48,311 nt of DNA, taken from Caldifarciminota bacterium. GTDB lineage: Bacteria; Hydrothermota; Tepidihabitantia; B3-TA06. The position numbers and the translations under genes are program-made. Position 1 is the first letter of the stretch; every line of letters begins with the position of its first letter. The notes under the pieces are model-generated. The model had not been told where the DNA came from. It made no database searches and was given only the letters and a program-made list of their open reading frames with translations. Where the stretch lies: positions 1 through 48,311 of the forward strand of contig JAFGSK010000068.1 in assembly GCA_016934635.1 (NCBI GenBank), given 5' to 3'. Shown one piece after another: positions 23,615 to 32,224 of this stretch.

Positions 23615-25255
23615 TTACTTGGTGAGAACTATCTTTTCCTTAAGGCTAAGCTTGCCCGTTTTCAGCTTGATGAAGTAAACCCCTGCACTCAGCCGATGGC
23701 CGTCCTCGTCTCGTCCGTCCCATGTAAGTGTGTGACTGCCGGATGCTTCAGTCTCGTCGACCAGGGTGCGGACCTCCTGTCCCGCTGCGTTGTAGAGCTT
23801 CACCGATACGTGTCCAGGATCGGATACATGGTAGGAAAGGATGGTGGAGTTTGCGAAAACAGGCGAGGATATATCGAAGTCGACATGATCGACAGGTTCA
23901 TTCTCCACTATCGATTCAAGCTCGATTACACCCTTGGGACTCATGTCCTTGCCGTCGAAAGCAGTGTAGTCGAGCGGAAACCGGAAGGCTCCACCTATAG
24001 AGTTGTTTTCGATTATCACGTTCTCGGGCACTGGACCGTCCTCGCCTACAGGATTGACGTAGCGCCACACCATCTCGCCCGCATCGGTAACCTCGAATAT
24101 CTCGCCGGCAGGATTGTAGCCTACCAGGGTATTTCCGTTTTGCAGGCGACGTGCGCTTCCGCCGTTATTGGCGTAGAAGTCCTCCGGAACCGGTGCAACG
24201 TAAGTCCAGAAGGACTCATCCGGTCCATAGCTGCTGCCGGTCATCGAATAGCTACCCATCCCGTCGATCGGAGGCTCTATCTCCACGATGGACGAGTAGC
24301 CCCAGAGGCGTCCGTTGCTGAACATCATGAAGTGACCTTCCCCTGGATAGCCGTCGGGAATAACCGAGGGTGAGTGAACGTTGGACAATTTCCGATCGGC
24401 ACTGTCGCCCTGATCATACATCTCTGAATTGCCCCAGCGATAAAGGAAATCACCGCCTTTGCCGTAGGTTCCGCCCGAGTGTTCTCGAGCTTCCTCGGTT
24501 GTGGTGGAGTGGTCGATGACGTAAAACTCGCTGGTATGACCGGCGGAAACGAGTATCTGATCGAACTCCTCGAAGTAATATACCCCGTTCAGATGCGGCC
24601 AGTCTTCCTTCTGTTCCCCTTCATTGAGGTCGATGAGTTCAGGGTGATCGGCTATGACGCCGTAGTTGTCCTTGGTCTCGTCGAAATCCTGGATGACGTG
24701 ATCCCAGAAATGCCATTCCCAAACGATGTTGGCCTGGTCAGTGCCGACCGGCTCAACCTCCACCAGGTAGTCTGCATAAACCTTGCCTCGCTTGAGATTG
24801 GCCGGGTTCTTGCCTGCCTGGATGCACTCCAGGGAATCACGTAACTTATAGGCGATCATGATTACGTTGCCGTTGGGTAAAAGCTCGGTATCGTGATGGC
24901 GTGAAAAATCTTCACCCCAGTAGTCGTAATGCCAGAGCACGTTGCCGTCCCAGTCCAGGGATTCCACCCCTCCAAGGGCTTTACCGAACACAGGGTGGGT
25001 TGTATCGTAGTTGAACGCCTGGTAGTAGATTCCGTCTTCGGTTAATGCAGTAGGTGATCCACCGTTATCGTATTCCCATGAATGTATCAGCTCACCTTCA
25101 TTGTTGATGAGATATGTCGCATTGTAGGAGCCGGGCGCAAACATGGTATACCCGTCCCAGGCGTCCTCTTCGTTGATGAAAAGACCTACGGTACGTTCCG
25201 CCGTTACTGATGTAACCAGCAATACTGCTAGCAGTAACAAAACCTTTTTATTCAC
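23615..25255 (-). CDS. Secreted arylsulfotransferase (ASST)-like protein, paralogue 3 (divergent)
   Basis: 546 residues from a GTG with GGAGG five bases upstream; the frame further upstream covers the promoter. Signal peptide NKKVLLLLAVLLVTSVTA. The first block is kept (HHDTELLPNGNVIMIAY; DWPHLNGVYY). However the block that reads HD in the other three paralogues reads NVHSPSVIPDG here, and GAQRLPNGNT has become GSARRLQNGNT, so catalysis or specificity may differ. The C-terminal sorting module is intact (GVYFIKL). The gene has its own promoter and terminator. Confidence 0.82.
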   Translation of the reverse strand: MNKKVLLLLAVLLVTSVTAERTVGLFINEEDAWDGYTMFAPGSYNATYLINNEGELIHSWEYDNGGSPTALTEDGIYYQAFNYDTTHPVFGKALGGVESLDWDGNVLWHYDYWGEDFSRHHDTELLPNGNVIMIAYKLRDSLECIQAGKNPANLKRGKVYADYLVEVEPVGTDQANIVWEWHFWDHVIQDFDETKDNYGVIADHPELIDLNEGEQKEDWPHLNGVYYFEEFDQILVSAGHTSEFYVIDHSTTTEEAREHSGGTYGKGGDFLYRWGNSEMYDQGDSADRKLSNVHSPSVIPDGYPGEGHFMMFSNGRLWGYSSIVEIEPPIDGMGSYSMTGSSYGPDESFWTYVAPVPEDFYANNGGSARRLQNGNTLVGYNPAGEIFEVTDAGEMVWRYVNPVGEDGPVPENVIIENNSIGGAFRFPLDYTAFDGKDMSPKGVIELESIVENEPVDHVDFDISSPVFANSTILSYHVSDPGHVSVKLYNAAGQEVRTLVDETEASGSHTLTWDGRDEDGHRLSAGVYFIKLKTGKLSLKEKIVLTK

Positions 25256-25313
25256 TAGATCCTCCAGTAGGTTTTTAATATTTCTTTTCTCTGATCTCCT
25301 TGAACAGAGTAGA

Positions 25314-25332
25314 CCTACCTTATAAAGGTAGG
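25314..25332 (-). repeat. Hairpin in the leader of paralogue 3
   Basis: CCTACCTT and AAGGTAGG are separated by ATA, giving an 8-bp stem. It lies about 30 bases into the predicted mRNA leader and about 60 bases upstream of the GTG. It may be a regulatory RNA hairpin or an operator. No T-tract follows on the minus strand. Confidence 0.5.
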
Positions 25333-25366
25333 CTTTGCTTCCACGAACGCTGAAAAACAGCCAGGA

Positions 25367-25394
25367 AGTGTACGCGTAATCCATTCTTAGTCAA
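25367..25394 (-). promoter_or_regulatory. Sigma-70-like promoter
   Basis: Minus-strand TTGACT (25389-25394), 16-bp spacer, TACACT (25367-25372), for paralogue 3. Confidence 0.55.
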
Positions 25395-25454
25395 CCTGCC
25401 AAGATCATAGACGGCTTTCGCAATAACTGTTTTCTTGGAGATTGAACTCCGATG

Positions 25455-27104
25455 TTATCTTAGAATGGTTAATCTTTCCGTTCTCGTGAAATTTCCTGAT
25501 TTAAGAGTACAGAAATACACCCCTTGGCTTAAATGCTTACCTGTATTGTCCGTCTTATCCCAGGTAATATGATGGCCACCTGAAGATTCAGCTCTATCGA
25601 CGAGTGTTTTTACTTCCTGGCCCAGGGTGTTGAAAATCTTAATCGACACAGATCTTGGTTTGTCGAGTTGAAATAAGATAGTCGTTGATTCGACTAAGGG
25701 ATTAGGGGAAATACTAAACTCGACGATAGTTCCAGAAGGTGAAACGGGTTCTGCAATTGTGGTATATTTCTCAATCGTACCTTTGGGAGTCAAATCCCTG
25801 CCTGCTAAACCCGGATAATCAGCTGAATAGGTTCGCGTTTTAAAAACGCAATTGAACCCACTCGGCTTAATCCCCTGTTCAACCGGACCATCATAAGTTA
25901 CAGGACTGACGTAGCGCCAGACTATTTCCCCTTCAGGCGTAACCTGGAAGAAATCCCCATTGACTCCGTCGCAGATAAGGGTATTGCCATTGGGAAGACG
26001 CTGGGCACCTGAAAGATTCGAAGCAAAGAAATCCCCGGGATCGGGCGCTGTCCATGACCAGATTGGTTGCAAAGGTGCATACGGAAGTTGAGTTGCGTAG
26101 AACCCGTCGGCACTAACCGGAGGATCGATCTCGTCGACCGTGGAGAAAGCCCGGTTTTCCTCTATATTTCCGTTATTGAAAACCAGAATATTCCCGGCGC
26201 CTGGAGAACCGTCTTCGATCCAGGAACCATCGTGAGCGCCGTACAATTGCTGATCACCCTGCCCCCCCCAGCCGTAAATCTCGGGATTGCCCCACCGGTA
26301 AAGTAAGTCACCACCTTTCATGTACTTGCCGCCGGTATGGCCCCGGGCCTCTGATGTGGTTGTCGAGTGGTCTAATACCCAAATCTCATTCCAATAAGGA
26401 GTGGTAAGCATGATCTGATCCAAGCCTTCGTTGTAATCGACAGAATTGAGGTGAATCCAATCCTCCTGTACCCTTTCCTGTGAATTGATATCCATAAGTT
26501 CAGGCGATTCGTCAACATCTCCATAGTTGTTTCTGATGGAATCATAATCTTGAACAAGATGATCCCAGAAGTGCCATTCCCACACGATATTCCCTTCAGT
26601 AGCCCCTTGCGGTTCGACCTCTATTATATATTCTGAATAAACCTTATTGTGTACCTTTTCAGGATCAGCCCCTGCCTCAACCGTCTGAACCGAATCTTTA
26701 ATCTCACAGGCAATCATAAGAACGTTACCTGAGGGTAGAATCTCTATGTCATGGTGAGAGTTTTTGAGTTCGTAGTGCCAGAGTACATTACCGTCCCAGT
26801 CAAGCTTTTCTACGCCGCCACCCAGCGGTACAATCGGCGTATAATCTGTAACGATGGAACGATAAAGATACCCATCCGGAGAAAGGTATGCCATAAGTCC
26901 CGGACGATACTCGCTTTCCCAGGAATGAACAAGATTACCTTCATGATCAATTAGGTAGGTTGTCGTGTAAGACATCGGTGAGAAGAGTGTATAACCGGGG
27001 TATGAACCCTCTTCACTTAACAGCAAACCCACCGTTCGCTCCCCGTAATCGGCCTGCATTACGGAAGCAAAGACCGTTAGTAATACAAGAACTGCTCTGT
27101 TCAT
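25455..27104 (-). CDS. Secreted arylsulfotransferase (ASST)-like protein, paralogue 4
   Basis: 549 residues. Signal peptide MNRAVLVLLTVFASVMQA. Contains HHDIEILPSGNVLMIACE, DWIHLNSVDYN, GAHDGSWIEDG and SGAQRLPNGNT, and a sorting module (SPNPLVESTTILFQL to GVYFCTL). It is closest to paralogues 1 and 2 in its key blocks. A consensus promoter lies 120 bases upstream and the leader is long and pyrimidine-poor. No terminator is visible between it and the paralogue 3 promoter. Confidence 0.85.
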   Translation of the reverse strand: MNRAVLVLLTVFASVMQADYGERTVGLLLSEEGSYPGYTLFSPMSYTTTYLIDHEGNLVHSWESEYRPGLMAYLSPDGYLYRSIVTDYTPIVPLGGGVEKLDWDGNVLWHYELKNSHHDIEILPSGNVLMIACEIKDSVQTVEAGADPEKVHNKVYSEYIIEVEPQGATEGNIVWEWHFWDHLVQDYDSIRNNYGDVDESPELMDINSQERVQEDWIHLNSVDYNEGLDQIMLTTPYWNEIWVLDHSTTTSEARGHTGGKYMKGGDLLYRWGNPEIYGWGGQGDQQLYGAHDGSWIEDGSPGAGNILVFNNGNIEENRAFSTVDEIDPPVSADGFYATQLPYAPLQPIWSWTAPDPGDFFASNLSGAQRLPNGNTLICDGVNGDFFQVTPEGEIVWRYVSPVTYDGPVEQGIKPSGFNCVFKTRTYSADYPGLAGRDLTPKGTIEKYTTIAEPVSPSGTIVEFSISPNPLVESTTILFQLDKPRSVSIKIFNTLGQEVKTLVDRAESSGGHHITWDKTDNTGKHLSQGVYFCTLKSGNFTRTERLTILR

Positions 27105-27223
27105 ATATAGTACCTTAGTTTAGAGTTAACAGATCGTAGCTCTTGCTCTCCGTCCACATCGTTTTTCTCCCTCCTACTCCCCCACAACTTGCAATCTAAG
27201 ATTCTCAAACTAATATCGCACAT

Positions 27224-27251
27224 ATTATAGATATTGCAGTCTGCATGTCAA
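27224..27251 (-). promoter_or_regulatory. Consensus sigma-70 promoter (leftward)
   Basis: Minus-strand TTGACA (27246-27251), 16-bp spacer, TATAAT (27224-27229): both hexamers are perfect. It serves ASST-like paralogue 4. Confidence 0.7.
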
Positions 27252-27351
27252 GGTAATTATCGACGTAAGTTGCTGATTTTAAGTCATTTACTAGTTAAGC
27301 GATTTTCAAATTACTAGTAAACAAGGTCGATTTGCATCCGGATAATAATAC

Positions 27352-27380
27352 TTGACACTTCTTTTTCTCTGTGTTATTAT
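27352..27380 (+). promoter_or_regulatory. Sigma-70-like promoter (rightward)
   Basis: TTGACA (27352-27357), 17-bp spacer, TATTAT (27375-27380), for the PKD-repeat gene. It is divergent to the promoter at 27224-27251; the roughly 300-base gap between the two genes holds nothing else I can name. Confidence 0.65.
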
Positions 27381-27408
27381 TTCCAAATCAAGTAAGAAAG
27401 GGGTAACT

Positions 27409-28536
27409 ATGAATAAGATCGTGTTGATATCCATTGGCGGATGGCTATTCCTCTCGATGCTTACTTGCGCCAGTGTAATCCCTGTATCGGTAAACTCGGT
27501 GGCGATTACGCCTTTAGGAAGTACGACCCAAACCGCCTTAACCGCCGAAATCGAGGCCGAAGGTGAAGGTATTATAAAGGTAGATTGGTTCAACGCAGCC
27601 TATGATACCGTGAGCCTGGTCTTCTCTGACGAGATAGATGTGGACGGAGGTGGAACTTACTCTTCGGTATTCGATTCCGGGCTGGGCTGGTACTGGATTG
27701 ACGTTTACGACGAGAACGATTCCCTGTTATGGCATACCGATTCGGTATTCTGCGGTTCTGACTCCAGTATTCCTGAGGTCAGCTTTAAGGCCGAACCAAC
27801 CGAAGGAAGCGCACCCCTTACTGTCAAATTCAGCATCGATACTGACTCCTACACCTCTGCCTTGTGGGATTTCGGTGACGGTGCGACTTCGACCGACTGG
27901 GAGCCTGAACACATATATCAGAATCCTGGCGAATACACGGTTAAGCTAACGGTAACGAAACTTGCAGGCTCTCGAAAAGACTCAACCGTCGTATCGGTCG
28001 GCGAATCTGCATCAATCAGTTCGGTAGGGATTACCCCTCCAGGAGATACCACGAGAACCACCCTTACCGCTACAATCCAGGTCGAAGGTAAGGGTAATCT
28101 CGAGGTTCAGTGGCATAACGCAGCCTACGACACGGTGAGCCTGGCTTGGACAGATGCAATAGAGGTTTCCTCAAGCGGAAGCTACGAATCCGTGTTCGAA
28201 TCTGAGGTCGGCTGGTACTGGGTAGACATATATAACGAGGTTGACTCTCTACTGTGGCATACTGACAGAGTTTTTTGCGGACCGGATATCCTTCCTCCAG
28301 AGGCTGTCTTTTTCCCGAATTGGGAGTACGGTCCTCATCCTTTGGACGTAACTTTCTTTAATGAAACCGATTACGAGGCTTACTCCTCCGCTTTCTGGGA
28401 TTTCGGTGACGGTGCGACTTCGACCGACTGGGAGCCTGATCATACGTTTGAAAGCGCGGGACAATTCAACGTCGTTTTGACGGTTTATTACATAACCGGC
28501 ACCTCGCAGGATTCGTCCGTTATCTTCGTGTGGTAA
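27409..28536 (+). CDS. Secreted PKD-domain repeat protein
   Basis: 375 residues from ATG behind AAAGGGG. Signal peptide about residues 1-24. Two long repeats follow, each an immunoglobulin-like unit (SVGITPPGDTTRTTLTATI...VGWYWVDIY..DSLLWHTD.VFCG) plus a PKD domain (SALWDFGDGATSTDWEPEHIY). The WDFGDG motif of PKD domains is present in both. Forty-four bases are identical between the two copies (27865-27908 and 28396-28439), which shows recent duplication or gene conversion. There is no C-terminal sorting module. Role: probably an extracellular binding or structural protein. Confidence 0.82.
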   Translation: MNKIVLISIGGWLFLSMLTCASVIPVSVNSVAITPLGSTTQTALTAEIEAEGEGIIKVDWFNAAYDTVSLVFSDEIDVDGGGTYSSVFDSGLGWYWIDVYDENDSLLWHTDSVFCGSDSSIPEVSFKAEPTEGSAPLTVKFSIDTDSYTSALWDFGDGATSTDWEPEHIYQNPGEYTVKLTVTKLAGSRKDSTVVSVGESASISSVGITPPGDTTRTTLTATIQVEGKGNLEVQWHNAAYDTVSLAWTDAIEVSSSGSYESVFESEVGWYWVDIYNEVDSLLWHTDRVFCGPDILPPEAVFFPNWEYGPHPLDVTFFNETDYEAYSSAFWDFGDGATSTDWEPDHTFESAGQFNVVLTVYYITGTSQDSSVIFVW

Positions 28537-28543
28537 GTTTGCC

Positions 28544-28571
28544 TTGACACCTTGATTCAGGTCTCTATACT
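28544..28571 (+). promoter_or_regulatory. Sigma-70-like promoter
   Basis: TTGACA (28544-28549), 16-bp spacer, TATACT (28566-28571), just after the PKD gene stop; serves the caspase-like gene. Confidence 0.65.
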
Positions 28572-28595
28572 AACATACCTTTTGGAGGTCAAATT

Positions 28596-30476
28596 ATGCA
28601 GAGATTGAATGTCCTACTGATCCTGGGGGCGCTCGGGTCGGGCTGCACCAACTCATACGTGATGAATTATACCCCTGAATATACGACCGGTATTCTGTTC
28701 GAGGAAAGGGCGAAGATTGAGCTTGACGCGAGGGACCAGCTGCCCAGGGGAATTCCGGATTATGCAATAACTGAAGATCTGAAAACAAATGTGTTCGCCA
28801 ACAACGTTGAGTCTGACCCTGAGATGATATGCAGGGTGGAAATCACCCAGTTCAAAAAGAGAAGTCAGGCTTGGGGCGCCGCCTGGCTTATTCCGTTTCT
28901 TGCAGGAAGCTCGGCTGTTGAGTTATCGGCTGACGAACAAACTCAAATAATGGGTCTTGGTCTTATGGGGGTGTCATTTGCAGGAATGTACCTTCTCCCC
29001 TCGAGGAAGGATATCATCGACCTTGACATGAACCTGGACATATACACCCCTGACAGACAATTGGTCAGACATTACCGGCGAACCTCACATACAAAAAAAT
29101 GGGCAGGAATGATCTATAACAACAAACCAGGCAAGAAGCCCGAAGAACAAGCCTTGAGGGATGTAATGGACGCCTTCAAGCAGGATTTGAACCTTGACAG
29201 GCAGTTGATACTTGCGTCTTTGGGAAAGGCTGAAAGCCCGATTGTAACGCCCATGACTACCATCGATACCTTAACTACCACCCTTGCAGACCGACCGGAG
29301 TTAAGCTTCTCTGTAAAGTTATTGGATTCGGACTCAGACGAGCAGTTGGAGGGAGGCGAAGACGCAACACTTGAGGTTACAGTGACCAATACGGGGAAAG
29401 GTACGGCGCAGGAGGTCTTTGCAATACTCGCCGGTGACGAAGACCTGGTTGCACGTTTTAATGAAAACATGGGTTTCGGTGACATAGGACCTGGAAAAAG
29501 TGTAACGAGACAGGCATCCACTCGCCTGCCTTACGACATAAAGGCTCGTACCGCAAACATAGACGTTCAGGTCTCAGAGAAGAGCCTGGGTCGACTGCCG
29601 AAGATAGAAAGGCTTTCTGTTGCCTGCATCCCGGCGCAGGTTGAGGTGGTTGAAACGCAGATATCTTCACTCGTTGAGGTCGACGTTGTCCCTTATTTTT
29701 CCACCCCTGACCCGAACGCCTACGGCGTAGTGATCGGCATATCAAAATACCGTGAGGACAACATACCTGCAATCAGCTACGCCGAAAACGACGCAAAGAT
29801 AGTCGCCTCATACTTCACCAACGTCCTGGGTGTACAACCTGAGAACCTTTACACCCTTTACGACGAACGGGCGTCATATAGTGATTTTGAGGATCTCTTG
29901 CGTCGGATTCTGCCCAACTCGACTCGGGGCGGGAAAGTCCTTTACTTCTACTATGCAGGTCACGGCACACCCCTTTCAGACGAGGAAGGCCAGGGTAAGG
30001 CCTACCTCGTTCCTTACGACGGGGTACTCGGCTCGCAGTACAAGCTTTACCCCACAGACACCCTTTACGCCGCGCTCGGCGCCTTGCCTGTCGATAACGT
30101 CGTTGTGTTTGTGGACGCTTGCTTCTCCGGTACCGGTCGTTCAGCTTTAGCATCGGGTCAGCGGCCCCTGATTATGACCGAGATAGAAACCGTAACCTGG
30201 CCGTCGAAACTGAGGGTGATCGCCGCCGCCCAGAGTACCCAAACCGCACTGGATTACGAGGAGGTCAAGCACGGTCTTTTTACATACTATCTTCTGGACG
30301 GCCTTCGTGGTTCAGGCGACGCGAACTCAGACGGCTATATTGAGTTCGGTGAACTTTACAATTACGTACACGAAAACGTACTTCGCACTTCAACCAAGAC
30401 CTTGCTCAAGCGCCAGGAACCCATTGCATTGCCTGAAGGCTCAAGGGGAGATTTGAAGCTGGTCGAGGTTCGCTAA
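28596..30476 (+). CDS. Caspase-family (peptidase C14) lipoprotein
   Basis: 626 residues. LILGALGSGC is a lipobox with cysteine 17, so the protein is probably membrane-anchored. The middle (about 225-335) is a CARDB-like domain (LEVTVTNTGKGTAQEVFAILAGD). The C-terminal caspase-like domain starts at YGVVIGISKY; the catalytic pair is histidine 456 in YYAGHG and cysteine 509 in VDACFSG. Bacterial orthocaspases cleave after basic residues and often act in self-processing or defence. GGAGG precedes the ATG. It is not clearly co-transcribed with the PKD gene. Confidence 0.87.
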   Translation: MQRLNVLLILGALGSGCTNSYVMNYTPEYTTGILFEERAKIELDARDQLPRGIPDYAITEDLKTNVFANNVESDPEMICRVEITQFKKRSQAWGAAWLIPFLAGSSAVELSADEQTQIMGLGLMGVSFAGMYLLPSRKDIIDLDMNLDIYTPDRQLVRHYRRTSHTKKWAGMIYNNKPGKKPEEQALRDVMDAFKQDLNLDRQLILASLGKAESPIVTPMTTIDTLTTTLADRPELSFSVKLLDSDSDEQLEGGEDATLEVTVTNTGKGTAQEVFAILAGDEDLVARFNENMGFGDIGPGKSVTRQASTRLPYDIKARTANIDVQVSEKSLGRLPKIERLSVACIPAQVEVVETQISSLVEVDVVPYFSTPDPNAYGVVIGISKYREDNIPAISYAENDAKIVASYFTNVLGVQPENLYTLYDERASYSDFEDLLRRILPNSTRGGKVLYFYYAGHGTPLSDEEGQGKAYLVPYDGVLGSQYKLYPTDTLYAALGALPVDNVVVFVDACFSGTGRSALASGQRPLIMTEIETVTWPSKLRVIAAAQSTQTALDYEEVKHGLFTYYLLDGLRGSGDANSDGYIEFGELYNYVHENVLRTSTKTLLKRQEPIALPEGSRGDLKLVEVR

Positions 30477-30530
30477 AAAGTCGTTGCAGTTACCTTCAGG
30501 TCTCTAACAGAACCCCCCTATAATATCTTC

Positions 30531-30683
30531 GTGATACGCAAGTACCTTCTTACAAACAGCAGGGAGATGTTGAACCTGTCGAGAAACAAAAGATATCTTC
30601 GTGAACATCTTGACGCACGGTTAATCTCGATTTTTCTATGTGGTATACAGCTATCTTGTAATAACAACCTTCTGCGCTTTTGA
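30531..30683 (+). CDS. Possible small leaderless ORF (50 residues)
   Basis: A TATAAT at 30519-30524 lies seven bases before a GTG that opens a 50-residue frame (VIRKYLLTNSREMLNLSRNK...). The -35 is poor (TTCAGG, 18-bp spacer), and the frame overlaps the end of the convergent propeller gene by 33 bases. No homology recognised; it may be chance. The 12-base ATATCTTCGTGA occurs twice here (30523-30534, 30593-30604). Confidence 0.15.
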   Translation: MIRKYLLTNSREMLNLSRNKRYLREHLDARLISIFLCGIQLSCNNNLLRF

Positions 30684-32054
30684 TAACCCTTCCGAGACAG
30701 GAACGATGAAGTACACTCCGGCTGGTATTGCGTCACCGCCTGTTACGACTGTTACGGGCCAGGTAATACTGCCGGATGTTTCGCAGGTGTGCAACTCGTC
30801 TACCTTGCGACCCGAGGCATCCAAAACCAATGCGTGAAAGCCCTTGGGAAGATTCTCGTAACGCAGCACGATCTCGGTGCCGACAGGGGTAATTACCTCG
30901 AAACCGACGGCGTGTTCGGCAACAGGCTCCTCATCGACGGCGATACTACCCGCAGAATCGGTTTTGATGAGCCAGATATATTGCGAGGCGGTCGTATCTT
31001 CGTGAGACCTCCAATCCCCTACGACGATGTAACCTCCGTCTGAGGTCTGTTCAACGAACTTGCCTTCCCCAGCCGACTGCTCATCACCGAAAATGCGTAT
31101 CCATAAAGGATCGCCTCCTGATTGACCGAACCTGAGAAGCATGGGATGGCGAAGAGTATCCTTTCCCAATGGACTTCTAACAGTGCCTGTGACAACAAAG
31201 CAACTATCCGAGGACTCTTGAACACATACGCTACTTGAACCCAGTTCAACAGCGGAGATATACTCCCAGATGCCCCCACCGGATGCATCGATTTTACTCA
31301 GAAGAAGCTTTGAATTGCGCGCGACCACAATTGAAACATTTATAGTTCCCGTGACTACATAACATCCATCAGAGGTTTCCTGAACAAAGCTTCCTCGATC
31401 CCGGGATATATCTCCACACGTATATGTCCAGAGTTCATTGCCGTTTTCATCGGTCTTTATTACCCCGACGTCCGTCTCACACGTATCTGTCCATAATTCC
31501 GCCGCAATAACGTAGCCTCCATCCGAGGTCTGCTGGACACAATACCCATCCCCGTATCTAAATGTGCTGGTCCACATGGTATCGCCCTGATCGTCGGTCT
31601 TAACTAGCCATACGCCGTAAGCACTAGGAGCCACTAATACATAGCCTTTGTCCTGCGTCTGCTGGACGTAGGTGGGAGTATAAGGAATTTGCCACTCGAT
31701 TTCCCCCAGGGCATCTGTCTTTATGAGGCCTGGTGTCCCGGATACGATGTATCCTCCATCGGCTGTCAGATTCAGGCATAAAGCGGTGTCATAATCTTCA
31801 TCTCCAAATGTTCGTGTCCAGATCGTATTACCAAAGGCATCGGTTTTTGTGAGCCAAAGATCTTTACCTCCAGCACCAAAGGAGGTAGTGGTTCCCAGAA
31901 CAATGTAACCCCCGTCATCGGTTTGACGCACACAGCGCCCCTCGTCTTCATCGTCTCCTCCGTATATGCGTGACCAGCCCGCCTGAAGAAAATGAGGCAG
32001 CATCAGGAGAGCCAGGGTTATGCAAGTCATATTGAAAAATCTGGTCGATCTCAT
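30651..32054 (-). CDS. Secreted beta-propeller protein with C-terminal sorting module
   Basis: 467 residues. Signal peptide MRSTRFFNMTCITLALLMLPHFLQA. It is built of repeats of the form W.R.YGGDDEDEG.CVRQTDDGGYIVLGTTTSFGAGGKDLWLTKTDAFGN, seven or so, as in propeller proteins common in this kind of organism. The last 80 residues (IVLRYENLPKGFHALVLDASG to GVYFIVPVS) are a sorting-type beta domain. The ATG is set by AAAGGAGG; an earlier ATG at 32084 is not supported. The same repeat family forms the head of the protein at 34669-36885. Confidence 0.82.
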   Translation of the reverse strand: MRSTRFFNMTCITLALLMLPHFLQAGWSRIYGGDDEDEGRCVRQTDDGGYIVLGTTTSFGAGGKDLWLTKTDAFGNTIWTRTFGDEDYDTALCLNLTADGGYIVSGTPGLIKTDALGEIEWQIPYTPTYVQQTQDKGYVLVAPSAYGVWLVKTDDQGDTMWTSTFRYGDGYCVQQTSDGGYVIAAELWTDTCETDVGVIKTDENGNELWTYTCGDISRDRGSFVQETSDGCYVVTGTINVSIVVARNSKLLLSKIDASGGGIWEYISAVELGSSSVCVQESSDSCFVVTGTVRSPLGKDTLRHPMLLRFGQSGGDPLWIRIFGDEQSAGEGKFVEQTSDGGYIVVGDWRSHEDTTASQYIWLIKTDSAGSIAVDEEPVAEHAVGFEVITPVGTEIVLRYENLPKGFHALVLDASGRKVDELHTCETSGSITWPVTVVTGGDAIPAGVYFIVPVSEGLSKAQKVVITR

Positions 32055-32091
32055 CTCGAACCTCCTTTCTCGTGTCCGCTTCATATAACAA

Positions 32092-32119
32092 ATAATAATA
32101 AGCTAAAGGAGGTTGTCAA
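32092..32119 (-). promoter_or_regulatory. Sigma-70-like promoter (leftward)
   Basis: Minus-strand TTGACA (32114-32119), 16-bp spacer, TATTAT (32092-32097), for the propeller gene. Confidence 0.6.
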
Positions 32120-32163
32120 GATTTACCGGCGGGTCTCTCCCCCATTTGCGCTGAGGATTCCAC

Positions 32164-32191
32164 TTGACAACCCCTGATTCATGGCTAGTAT
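32164..32191 (+). promoter_or_regulatory. Sigma-70-like promoter (rightward)
   Basis: TTGACA (32164-32169), 16-bp spacer, TAGTAT (32186-32191). It drives the four-gene surface-protein operon (32225-41120); no other promoter is evident within that operon. Confidence 0.6.
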
Positions 32192-32224
32192 TATTTCAGG
32201 TTGAAACCGCCGAGGAGGTGATAG

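Noticed and set aside
23600..24373. 257-residue open frame on the plus strand opposite the third arylsulfotransferase-like gene
   Set aside because: It is antisense to a well supported gene, has no domain and no promoter or Shine-Dalgarno; it results from codon bias.
30495..30506. TTCAGGTCTCTA shared with 28555-28566 as a functional second promoter
   Set aside because: The -35 and -10 around the second copy are degraded; at most it is a decayed duplicate of the caspase-gene promoter.
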